DNA of 33,694 nt, taken from positions 1-33,694 of the forward strand of contig CALXNS010000133.1 in the NCBI GenBank assembly GCA_944389815.1, in the 5' to 3' direction. Source of the DNA: an uncultured Victivallis sp. GTDB taxonomy: Bacteria > Verrucomicrobiota > Lentisphaeria > Victivallales > Victivallaceae. This document shows, one piece after another, positions 23,918 to 32,600 of the stretch (the stretch's first letter is position 1; each line of letters opens with the position of its first letter). The notes beneath the pieces were generated by a model that was given only the letters and a program-made list of their open reading frames with translations, was not told where the DNA came from and made no database searches. Made by a program: the position numbers and the translations under genes.

Positions 23918-26170
23918 TCATCGACGTTTTGAAGCTGTACATTCCGCATTCCACTCGATCACCAGAGTCTCCAGTGGAGGAATTTCCACTTCCAGCGTCG
24001 AGGCGCAGAGCAGGTCGAACTCCCGCACGCCGGTACGCGAAAGCATTCTGCCCGCGCCGGGAAACACGGCAGAAAACTCTATCTGTGCCGCTTCCTTCGC
24101 CGTATTCATATTGGCCAGAATCAACGCCTCCTTCGCGCCGCTCCGCCAATGCGAACTCAATATGACCGGTAATGTAATTTCCCGTTCCATAGTTTCGCGC
24201 ATCTGCAGTTTCCACGTGCCGCACCGTACCGGAATCTCCCTTTCCATCCGCCCGAACACCAGATATTCATGTCCCTCCTTCCGGCGGCAGCGGTTGAGGT
24301 TGCCGACCAGTTTCCGAATCAATGTCTGATCCGGCGGTGCATCCTCCCACGAACAGACCCACGACCAGTGGATCGCACCATGATCCTTGAGCACCACGGA
24401 GAGCACTTCGCCTGAAATGAAACTCGATGCCAGACGGTACTGCAGAAATTCCGGACTTTTTTCCCGATCGAACCAATATGCCAGGCAGACGCCGTTTCCG
24501 GTGAAATTATTAACGTATTCGTGAAACAAATACCCGTAGGCCGGAACTGGCTTCCCGTACAACCATCCGAGATGGCTGCGCAAATCACTGAACGGCAGAG
24601 AACGGATGTACGGTTCGGCCGCGCCGTTTTCGCACCCGAGAATCGCCTCTTCGTTGCCGATCCGCGCCGCAGTATCCGCCTGATGAAAAAGTTCGGCCAT
24701 CGCTTTCGTCAGCCAGAGCCCCGGTCCCGGCGCGTGTCCATGCCGCGCACTGTAACACAATGGTGCACTGCCCCCCTGGTTCTGGTCGAAATACTGCATG
24801 TAATCGACGCCGGAAGCGATTGTACGCCGCACTTCGCGACAGACAGTCTGCACGGTAAAGTCACACGCCGGGCACATCTCATAACCAATTCGCTGTCCCT
24901 TGCCGGGTTCGCCGTTGCAGACGCGCGCAAACATCTCTCCGCGCGGCCCGGTGCACATCACGCCGTCAAGTCCCTTCTCACGAAATTCCTCTTCACGGTT
25001 ATAGGAAATATCCAGCGAACTGCGCTGCGTCCAGCCGATCCCCGAACAATAAACGCCAAGCAGGTTTCTCTCCTGATGCAGCGCCTCTGCGAAACGCCGG
25101 AACTCCTCCTCTCCTCCATACGGCGGCCAGACATACGGCGGCGCCCACGGCGCGGTTCCTTCCCAGTGCATGACCAATGCCATGATGCGCGACTGAAACT
25201 CCTTCGCGTAATCGCGTACCACGGGTAACGCGTTGCAATATGGAAAATATTCGTTTCCACTGATGCTTCCGGTATCGAAACCGCGCCCCTTCACCGGGTA
25301 AATCAGAACCACCGGGGAATCCTTCAACCATTGCGGCACGGCAGGATTCTCCTTGAGTTTCGGGGGAAGCGACGGATCCTCCTTCTCCATCCACGCCCGA
25401 TAAATTTCCGCGGCATCCTGCCAATCGCCGCCGCAGCCGCCGAGGATCATCGCGAAACAGGACTGAAACTCCTCCTTCGCGGCGCCGGTGAATACCTGGA
25501 AAAACATCTCCAGACTCTCTTCATCCGGCCTGACCACCTCGATTCCCTTCGGTGCGTGCTCGGGATCGTGTGCGGCGAAATAAAGTCCGGTTCCGCCATG
25601 AAAATATCCCTGAAACTGCATCGGACACGTCCCGGGATAATACCCGCGAACTCCGTTGAGCGGATATTCGAGCCGGGCGCCGCGAAATCCCTCACTTCGT
25701 TCACGCAGCTCCATATCGTCGATCAACACCCCCTCGGATCCCGGATGGAAGATCACCCCGTCACCGCCACGGGCGCACAGATCATCGGGAAAACGCAATA
25801 TCGGACACTCGTAATATTCCAGCACGTATCCCGCGGGAATTCCCGTCAACTGGAAACGCCATTCACTCAGGTCGGAACCGTCCGGAAGCGTCACCGTCAC
25901 GGTCGCGGCAAGAGCTCCCCACTGCGGCGCACGCGAAAAAGTCAACTCCAGATGCTGTACGGCGCAATCCCGCCGCTGGTTCGATCTGACCCGGGAAAAA
26001 TCAGCCCCCCCGATCACGTGCCGCGTCCCGGCGCCATCAAGCAGCGAAACTTGAAACAGCGGGGCGGCGGCAGCCGCGGCGGCAAAAATCTTCACTCCGC
26101 GGAAGTAGATTGCTTCAAGTATGTTCGCTTCCGAAAAAACGATATTTAAATTGTCATTGGCAAGTTGCAT
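23918..26170 (-). CDS. predicted glycoside hydrolase resembling DUF6259 proteins
   Basis: 750 residues with no signal peptide. The N-terminal ~270 residues are beta-rich (LNIVFSEANILEAIYFRGV) and end in a GDWQDAAEIYRAWMEK helix, a feature of GH36/GH101-like enzymes. A TIM-barrel-like region follows (VVLIYPVKGRGFD, ALVMHWEGTAPWAPP, GVYCSGIGW). VDYMQYFDQNQGG gives Asp462 as a possible nucleophile, and ILGCENGAAEPYIR offers Glu as a partner. A C-terminal beta domain ends the protein. The DUF6259 link is from memory of sequence style, and the activity is unknown. It begins an operon with the pseudopilin and GH42-like genes, under the promoter at 26203-26231. An Ala8 run (30-37) is a small oddity. 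Confidence 0.65.
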   Translation of the reverse strand: MQLANDNLNIVFSEANILEAIYFRGVKIFAAAAAAAPLFQVSLLDGAGTRHVIGGADFSRVRSNQRRDCAVQHLELTFSRAPQWGALAATVTVTLPDGSDLSEWRFQLTGIPAGYVLEYYECPILRFPDDLCARGGDGVIFHPGSEGVLIDDMELRERSEGFRGARLEYPLNGVRGYYPGTCPMQFQGYFHGGTGLYFAAHDPEHAPKGIEVVRPDEESLEMFFQVFTGAAKEEFQSCFAMILGGCGGDWQDAAEIYRAWMEKEDPSLPPKLKENPAVPQWLKDSPVVLIYPVKGRGFDTGSISGNEYFPYCNALPVVRDYAKEFQSRIMALVMHWEGTAPWAPPYVWPPYGGEEEFRRFAEALHQERNLLGVYCSGIGWTQRSSLDISYNREEEFREKGLDGVMCTGPRGEMFARVCNGEPGKGQRIGYEMCPACDFTVQTVCREVRRTIASGVDYMQYFDQNQGGSAPLCYSARHGHAPGPGLWLTKAMAELFHQADTAARIGNEEAILGCENGAAEPYIRSLPFSDLRSHLGWLYGKPVPAYGYLFHEYVNNFTGNGVCLAYWFDREKSPEFLQYRLASSFISGEVLSVVLKDHGAIHWSWVCSWEDAPPDQTLIRKLVGNLNRCRRKEGHEYLVFGRMEREIPVRCGTWKLQMRETMEREITLPVILSSHWRSGAKEALILANMNTAKEAAQIEFSAVFPGAGRMLSRTGVREFDLLCASTLEVEIPPLETLVIEWNAECTASKRR

Positions 26171-26202
26171 ATTCCCACCTTTTCCGTTTGTCGCATCTCT
26201 TT

Positions 26203-26231
26203 ATAATAATACCGGATTCTGGCTGGAACAA
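26203..26231 (-). promoter_or_regulatory. promoter of the DUF6259-like / pseudopilin / GH42-like operon
   Basis: TTGTTC (26226-26231), 17 bases and TATTAT (26203-26208) on the minus strand, about 33 bases before the ATG. It sits in the 88-base gap after the AraC gene. Confidence 0.6.
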
Positions 26232-26258
26232 CCTTGACAAAATGACCATTTAACGGTG

Positions 26259-27149
26259 TTATCTGCTCAGATTTGTCTTATGTGCTCGATATTGCAGCGG
26301 GGAACAACCGAAGCGCCTTCGAAACTGGTGCGAGAAATAATTGCTGTCATGGAAACCGCTGCGCCATGCCACTTCCATCACCGTCAAATCACTCCCGTCC
26401 AACAGCGCGGCCGCCTTGTCCAGTCGCAATTCGAGCACGTAACGCATCGGCGGTTTGTGCAGCGTCGCCGAAAAAAGCCGCCGGAAATTGCTCACGGACA
26501 TGCAGCTTTGCCGCGCCAGCAATTCCAAAGTCAGCTCGCCGGTGAGATTCTGTTCAATATACGAGAGCACCCGGCTCAAGGTATCGGCGTGCAGATAATG
26601 CACATTGTTGCTCCGGCTCCTCGCCCGGCAATGCAGCGAAATCATCGTCAGCAGCTGAAGAAACGCACACCAGACCCGCAACCGGCTGTCCGGCGGTCTC
26701 TCCTGAAGCAAGCGACGCATCTCGCGCGCAAGCGTAATCGCCTCCTGCAGCACATCCGGCGGAAGATACAAATCCCCGGTCATGCGCGTCGGAAGACTCA
26801 TATTCGGTTCAAGATGAAAGAGCAGCTGAAATCCGCTCAACCTCTCCAGCTCCCGCCGGAAAGGTTCAATCATCGGTTCGAAAAAGAGAAAACTGTAAAG
26901 CTCCAGATGGTCGATGCTCGCATACGCGTGCGACTGCCCCGGCGTAACGAGAAACACATTGCCGGAGTGAATTTCAAATCTCTCTCCATTGAAGAGATGC
27001 GTCCCGCGCCCATGCGTCACCAGCACCAGTTCGTTGAAATCGTGCGAGTGCGCCGGTTCCTCCGGAAGATCCTGATAATCGCTGAATACCAGCGACAATC
27101 CGAAATCCTGAAACCTGGCGAATTCACGGAATGCGAGGGTCTTGCTCAT
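26259..27149 (-). CDS. AraC-family transcriptional regulator of the right-hand glycan cluster
   Basis: 296 residues. The N-terminal cupin shows the RhaS/RhaR-style signature AHSHDFNELVLVTHGRG, FEIHSGNVFLVTPGQSHAY. The C-terminal helix-turn-helix pair reads LTLELLARQSCMSVSNFRRLF and TVMEVAWRSGFHDSNYFSHQF, followed by GCSPLQYR. Upstream bases include GGAGGCGGAAGGG, with the nearest purine core 10 bases from the ATG. It lies 106 bases after the GH3 gene with no clear terminator between them, and 88 bases before the DUF6259-like operon. It is therefore likely to control that operon, possibly together with GH3. Confidence 0.93.
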   Translation of the reverse strand: MSKTLAFREFARFQDFGLSLVFSDYQDLPEEPAHSHDFNELVLVTHGRGTHLFNGERFEIHSGNVFLVTPGQSHAYASIDHLELYSFLFFEPMIEPFRRELERLSGFQLLFHLEPNMSLPTRMTGDLYLPPDVLQEAITLAREMRRLLQERPPDSRLRVWCAFLQLLTMISLHCRARSRSNNVHYLHADTLSRVLSYIEQNLTGELTLELLARQSCMSVSNFRRLFSATLHKPPMRYVLELRLDKAAALLDGSDLTVMEVAWRSGFHDSNYFSHQFRRRFGCSPLQYRAHKTNLSR

Positions 27150-27255
27150 CGCATATGCCCTTCCGCCTCCACCACCACCATTTTCATTTCACCGGCATCC
27201 CGCCTTCCGCCTCGCGGAGGACGAAATACGGAACACCGGGCGCACGACCGGGAAG

Positions 27256-29388
27256 TTACTCGGCCCGGACGATGAATTCCGCCTTTTCGCTTCCGACACT
27301 CAGGATGAAGCGGCCTGGTTCGAAAACCTTCCGCCCGGTCGGATCGATGTAGGCCAGATCACGCATCCGGTCAAAGTGCAACGTCACAATTTGTTCTTCC
27401 CCGGGCGCAAGTTCGATCTGTTCAAACGCGATCAACCGCCGGATCGGCTGCGTCAACTTCGCCTCCGGATCCGAGAGGAACCAGAACACCGTCTCTTTTC
27501 CGGCGCGTTCCCCGGCATTCCGAAGCGTGACCTGCGCGGTAAGCTCCGGCACGGAAACAGACATTTGACTGTATTCGAAACGCGTATAACTCAAGCCGTA
27601 TCCGAAAGGATACATCGGACTGTCGTCCAGATCAAAATAGGTGCCGTTCCACGAATGCGAATCCGGCCGCGCCCGATGATGACGGTTGTAATAAATCGGA
27701 ATCTGACCGACGCTGCGCGGGAAGGTGATCGCCAGACGACCGCTCGGATTGTACGCTCCGGTCAGAATGTCGCAGCACCCCGCCGCCGCGCCATGACCGC
27801 ACTCCCAGATGTGCAGAATTGCATTCGCAAAAGGTTCGAGTTCGGGATAGAGAATCGGCCGCCCGCTCGAAACCAGCAGCACCACCGGACGACCGAGTTC
27901 GGCAATCCGGCGCAGCAGCGCCGCCTGACGCCCCGGCAGTGCGATATTCGTGTAACTGCGGTTCTCTCCGGAACGGTTGCCGCCTTCGCCCAGCGCCATA
28001 ATCACCACTTCGGATTTTTCCGCCGCCGCGACCGCTTCAGCGAAGCCTTCCTCCGAGTCACCCTCATAATCGCAGCCATGGGCAAAATGAATTTCGCTTT
28101 CCGGGAAATATTTGCCGATCACGTCGCGAAGCGTCGGAACCGTTTCCGGCAGCACCATCGCAGCCCACGCCCCGGCGGACGCTTCCGGGTCGGTCGCAAC
28201 CGGGCCGATCAATGCGATGTGCCGAAGGGTGGTTTTCAAAGGAAGCGTGTCAGACTCATTCTTCAGCAGCACCATCGACGCCCGTGCCGCCTCGCGCGCG
28301 ATCTCCAGCGACTCCGGCAGCAGCGAAACACTCTCCGGCGCCACCTCATCCCGATACGGATGTTCAAACAATCCCTTGGCGAATTTGACCCGCAACACCC
28401 GTCGCACCGCCTCATCGACCACTTGCATCTCCAGACGACCCGAGGCCACGAGCTGCGGAATGTTCCGATAACTGGTGCTGTTCATTTCCATGTCGTTCCC
28501 GGCGGTGAGCGCCGCGCGGCACATTTCCGCCGGATCCGACGTGTATCCCTGATTTTCCACCTGGATTACTCCATCCCAGTCGGATACCACAAACCCCTTG
28601 AATCCCCAACGGTCGCGCAACACTTCGGTCAACGTGTAATGATTGACCACCGCCGGAGTTCCGGTGATGTCGTTGAAGGCGCTCATCAACGTCATGGCGC
28701 CGGCTTTGACCCCCGCATGAAACGGCGGCAGATAGATTTCATGCAGCGCCCGGCTGGAGATATCCGTGTAGGCGTAATCGTGTCCCGCCTCAATCGCCGC
28801 ATAACCGACGAAATGTTTCAAACAGGCGGCAATCGTCCCCGGCTGCGACGGATCGTCTCCCTGATAACCGCGCACCGCCGCCGCCCCGAAAATTCCCGCA
28901 GCCAACGGGTCTTCGCCATATCCTTCCATCACCCGACCCCAGCGCGGATCGTGCGGCACATCCAGCATCGGCGAAAACGTCCAGTCTATCCCTGCGGCAT
29001 ACGATTCCCGCGCCGCCACCCGGCAGCCGGCCTCGATGAGCGACGGATCCCACGAGCACGCCTGCGCCAGCGGAATCGGGAACCCCGTCCGCCAACCGTG
29101 AATCACATCGTATCCCCAGATGATCGGAATGCCGAGACGGGTATGTTCGACCGCCAGACGCTGAAAGGCGTTGCGGTTTTTCGCGCCACCGCTGTAACTG
29201 AGCACCGAGCCGATCGTCGGACGGAAGGAGTGTCCATCTCCGGCGTTATTCGGATTGGTGTCGGCGCCGATCGTGATCTGCATCAACTGATCGACTTTTT
29301 CCTCCAGCGTCATGCGCCCGAGAAGATCTTCGACCCGTTCCTCCAACGGCAACGCGGGATTACGATAGGGATATTCATTTTGCTTCAT
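27256..29388 (-). CDS. GH3 beta-glycosidase (BglX-like), cytoplasmic
   Basis: 710 residues. It opens with LEERVEDLLGRMTLEEKVDQLMQI and continues with GIPIIWGYDVIHGWRT, FSPMLDVPHDPRWGRVMEGYGEDP, LKHFVGYAA and MSAFNDITGTP. FVVSDWDG carries the expected nucleophile Asp270. The second alpha/beta domain (VLLKNESDTLPL, ALIGPVA) and a C-terminal fibronectin-III-like domain (ISYTRFEYS, LRNAGERAGKETVFWFLS) complete a normal GH3 of BglX type. There is no signal peptide, unlike E. coli periplasmic BglX, so it would act on imported oligosaccharides. GGAGG lies nine bases before the ATG. Beta-glucosidase or beta-xylosidase are both possible. Confidence 0.95.
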   Translation of the reverse strand: MKQNEYPYRNPALPLEERVEDLLGRMTLEEKVDQLMQITIGADTNPNNAGDGHSFRPTIGSVLSYSGGAKNRNAFQRLAVEHTRLGIPIIWGYDVIHGWRTGFPIPLAQACSWDPSLIEAGCRVAARESYAAGIDWTFSPMLDVPHDPRWGRVMEGYGEDPLAAGIFGAAAVRGYQGDDPSQPGTIAACLKHFVGYAAIEAGHDYAYTDISSRALHEIYLPPFHAGVKAGAMTLMSAFNDITGTPAVVNHYTLTEVLRDRWGFKGFVVSDWDGVIQVENQGYTSDPAEMCRAALTAGNDMEMNSTSYRNIPQLVASGRLEMQVVDEAVRRVLRVKFAKGLFEHPYRDEVAPESVSLLPESLEIAREAARASMVLLKNESDTLPLKTTLRHIALIGPVATDPEASAGAWAAMVLPETVPTLRDVIGKYFPESEIHFAHGCDYEGDSEEGFAEAVAAAEKSEVVIMALGEGGNRSGENRSYTNIALPGRQAALLRRIAELGRPVVLLVSSGRPILYPELEPFANAILHIWECGHGAAAGCCDILTGAYNPSGRLAITFPRSVGQIPIYYNRHHRARPDSHSWNGTYFDLDDSPMYPFGYGLSYTRFEYSQMSVSVPELTAQVTLRNAGERAGKETVFWFLSDPEAKLTQPIRRLIAFEQIELAPGEEQIVTLHFDRMRDLAYIDPTGRKVFEPGRFILSVGSEKAEFIVRAE

Positions 29389-29451
29389 TATTAAATTCCT
29401 CCGTTCAGAATAAAAATCGTCGGATTTTCAAAACATTGATGTCCGGCAGAA

Positions 29452-29480
29452 AATTTACCGCATCCGCCATTTTTTTTCAA
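29452..29480 (-). promoter_or_regulatory. promoter of the GH3 gene
   Basis: TTGAAA (29475-29480), 17 bases and TAAATT (29452-29457) on the minus strand. The palindrome AGAAATTTCT (29482-29491) abuts the -35 and could be an operator. Confidence 0.6.
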
Positions 29481-29551
29481 GAGAAATTTCTTAAAATCCG
29501 CCGTTTTCTCCATTTCCCGACCAGCTTTCTTTCCGGACGCAATCAGCTCAC

Positions 29552-29599
29552 AAAAAAACATCCACATCTTACCGAAATGAAGTACGTGGATGTTTTTTT
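29552..29599. terminator. bidirectional intrinsic terminator after the 1222-residue hydrolase gene
   Basis: A perfect 14-bp inverted repeat AAAAAAACATCCAC / GTGGATGTTTTTTT (29552-29565 and 29586-29599) with a 20-base loop. On either strand the stem ends in seven T. It follows the minus-strand hydrolase stop by about 50 bases and isolates it from GH3. Confidence 0.92.
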
Positions 29600-29650
29600 C
29601 GGGAAAATGCCCGGGGGGATCTCCGTTTCTCCGGAAATCCTCCCGCCGCC

Positions 29651-32600
29651 TCACTCGGAAACGATTTCGAAGAACGGCGTCACTCCGGCCTGCGGCAATT
29701 GCGCGGTATCCACCGAGAACACCAGTTCGTCCCCATCCCGCGCCACCGCCACCCGGTCGGCACGTTCGCCGTTGAGCTTGATCGCGTAACAGACCGGATT
29801 CTTCACGCCCGTGTTGCGGATGCGAAGTTCAAACCGGCCGCTCTCGGCCAGAACCGGCATCTCGCCGATCGACAACAGAACATTGCGCGTGGCATCGGCA
29901 AAACTCATGTTGCTGTTGACCGAATCGGTTCCGATGACGACCAGCAGCCGATCCGCTTCCGGAATCGCCTTCTCTCCGGTACGGGCGATCACCGTGACCG
30001 CCGCCGGGCAGCTGGCCGAGGAGACCGTCAACGCATCAAGTTTACGAACCTTGTTCTCCTTGATCGTGGTTCCTTCCAGTCGCGGGGTAACCACGTCGAG
30101 CAGACTTCCCTCCTTCAAACGCATCGTGATCTCGCCGGTGTCGCTCTGATAGACTCCGGCGGCGGGATCGGTGATATTTTCCGGGCCGAGGAGTTTCTTC
30201 GCCCGCATCTCCGCCAGTGCGCGATTCAACTCCTCCGCCCCCTGGAATCCATCCTGCACCGCACCGTAAGCGCCGAAATCATTGAAGGTTGCGTCTCCCA
30301 GCGGCGGAAGCACCAGATCAGCCTTGACGTCGGCGCGCATCGGTCCATATTGAATTCCAAAGCGGCTGATCGTCGCCAGAAACGCCAGATTGCCGTTGAA
30401 CGCCGAGAACGGGCGGTTCCCCTGGAAGATGAACGCGTCATCCATCGGAAACACGATCGTATTCTTCGCCGGCGCCACGTCCCCGCGCAGGAATGCGAAC
30501 GCCGTCACCACCTCCGACGCCCGAATCGGCAAATCATCACCGCCGCGGAAGGGGCGCACCGGGCCGCCATGCTTCAACACCGTCGAAGCATGAACCATCA
30601 GCAGATCCCACTCCTGCAGCGCGCCATAGGCGGAAACCAGTCCCTGTTCATGACGGAAACGGTTCCAGAATACGATTCCGTATTCGGTCACCAGATAGGG
30701 CCGGTCGATCATCCGCACCGGAGCCAGAACCCGCATCAGGCTGCACCCGGAGGAGAGCACGCTCGCCTGCCCGCAGAACGATCCCGGCGAAACATAATTC
30801 GACGGATGTGCATGATAGGCGTGCATCGAAATGGTCGGCTGCGTCGCGCGCGGCACCACTTCGCCGAGGCGATAAATGAAGTCCCACTGGCTGGTCAGCC
30901 CCTTGTAATTGGCCTCCTTTGCCAACGATTCAAACCAGCGTGTGGTTTCCAGTTCCGCATCCAGAATCGCGCCGGCCATATCCTCGGCGAAAACCGACGC
31001 GCTCTGCGTCGCCTTCTCGGACATCTCCGGCACATTCTCCCAGGTGAGATTTTCCGGCAGCTTCACATCCTTCCACGCCGCGCGCAATTTCTCGACGGTG
31101 CCGTACTTCTTCTTCAAATACGCAATCCAGGTCTGATGCATCACCTTCGGCATCAAACTGCTCCAGCGCAGATTCTGTTCATTGTAGAAGAGCACGAACG
31201 CCAGAACCGGATCTTCCGCCAGCGTGGTTCCGGTGTACGGATTGCGCTGCGTCAGCAGTCGCAGGATGCCGGCCCGGTAATTTTTCCGGTATTTTTCATC
31301 GCCGGAGATCAGCCGCGCCTTGTAATATTCCGGACCGCCGCCCCAGATGTCCGCAGTCGTCCAGCCGGAAGCGAACGTCGCCAGATCAAGGTAAATGTAA
31401 ATTCCACGCTGCTTCAGACAGTAAACGAAATATTGAAACGCATCCTCATTTTCCGGAATGAAGGGAATCGTTTCCGGATCATCGTAAAAATTCCCGTCGA
31501 AGCGATGACGCGAAATCAGTAAATTCTCCACCCCGTGGAAACGTACGATATTGTATCCCTGAGTCGCCAGCGCATCGGCAAACGCGGCAATCCCTTCCTT
31601 CGTGCGGCCGATGTTATTAATATCCGGCGTGAAGGAATATCCGAGAAACCGCACCGGCTGATCCGGTTTCTTCTCGAACACCGTCCGCCCGTTCGCTCCG
31701 GCGATCACCCGCCCGTAGGTTCCCGCAGGAACCCGTTCGACCAGATCAGAGAGGTCGAGTGCGCTTCCCTTCCGGACGTAAAGATCGGAAAGATCCAGTT
31801 CTTTCCACACCTCGTCGGCCTTGATCGTCACCCGGTTCGGATATTTGTCCACCTTCCCCGAAACCGTATCCAACGTCACCGGACCAAGCGTCACCACGCT
31901 CCCGGTCGGCATCGCGTCGAAGTTGAACGCAGGCAGACGGAACTGACCCGAATAATCCAGTTTCCCGGTGAATTCCCAGACGAATTTCCTCCATTCCGTT
32001 CCCACTTCCGCCACATAGGAGGCCGGAGCACCGAGCGCGGCCCATTTCCCGCCGGATTGATACGCGCCGACCGTGATCCGTCCCGGCACGGAGGCTTTCG
32101 CCTGAAACGTCAGCCGGTAGTGGATCCCGGGATTGGTCTCGACGTCGGTCGAAAACCAGATCTGCGATTTCTTTTCCAGCACCTTCACCTCCAGAGCGGT
32201 TCCGCCTCCCGGCAGATCCGCCGGGGTCACGGCACGGGTTTCCACACAGTTCACAGGTTCAACCGTCGGCTGTTTATCCCAGCTGAAAAGTTGCGTTTCC
32301 TGTGGCGGAGCGGTCTCTGCCGGTGCCGCCGGAATCGAAAGCGTGTCAAACGTCATCGCCCCCAGAGAAACCACACTTCCCTGCGGCATCCCGTCGAAAT
32401 TGATCGCAGGAAGACGGAACTGGCCGTTGCAATCGAGTTTCCCGGTGAACTCCCAGACGAATTGTTTCCATTCCGTATCGAGTCTGGCCGTGATCCCGAC
32501 CGGAACGCCGAGCGTCGCCCAGTCACCTCCGGAACGGTAGGAGCCGACGTGAATCGAACCCGCGGCGGACGCTTTCGCCTGAAACGTCAACCGATACCGC

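Noticed and set aside
27142..29394. 750-codon plus-strand open frame
   Set aside because: It is antisense to the whole GH3 gene. GH3 has every expected motif, and this frame has none.
29391..29654. 87-codon minus-strand frame between the GH3 gene and the large hydrolase
   Set aside because: It runs through a strong terminator and the GH3 promoter, and its translation has no family features.
29699..31522. 607-codon plus-strand open frame
   Set aside because: It is antisense to the barrel of the 1222-residue hydrolase. It is a shadow of a strongly biased coding strand.
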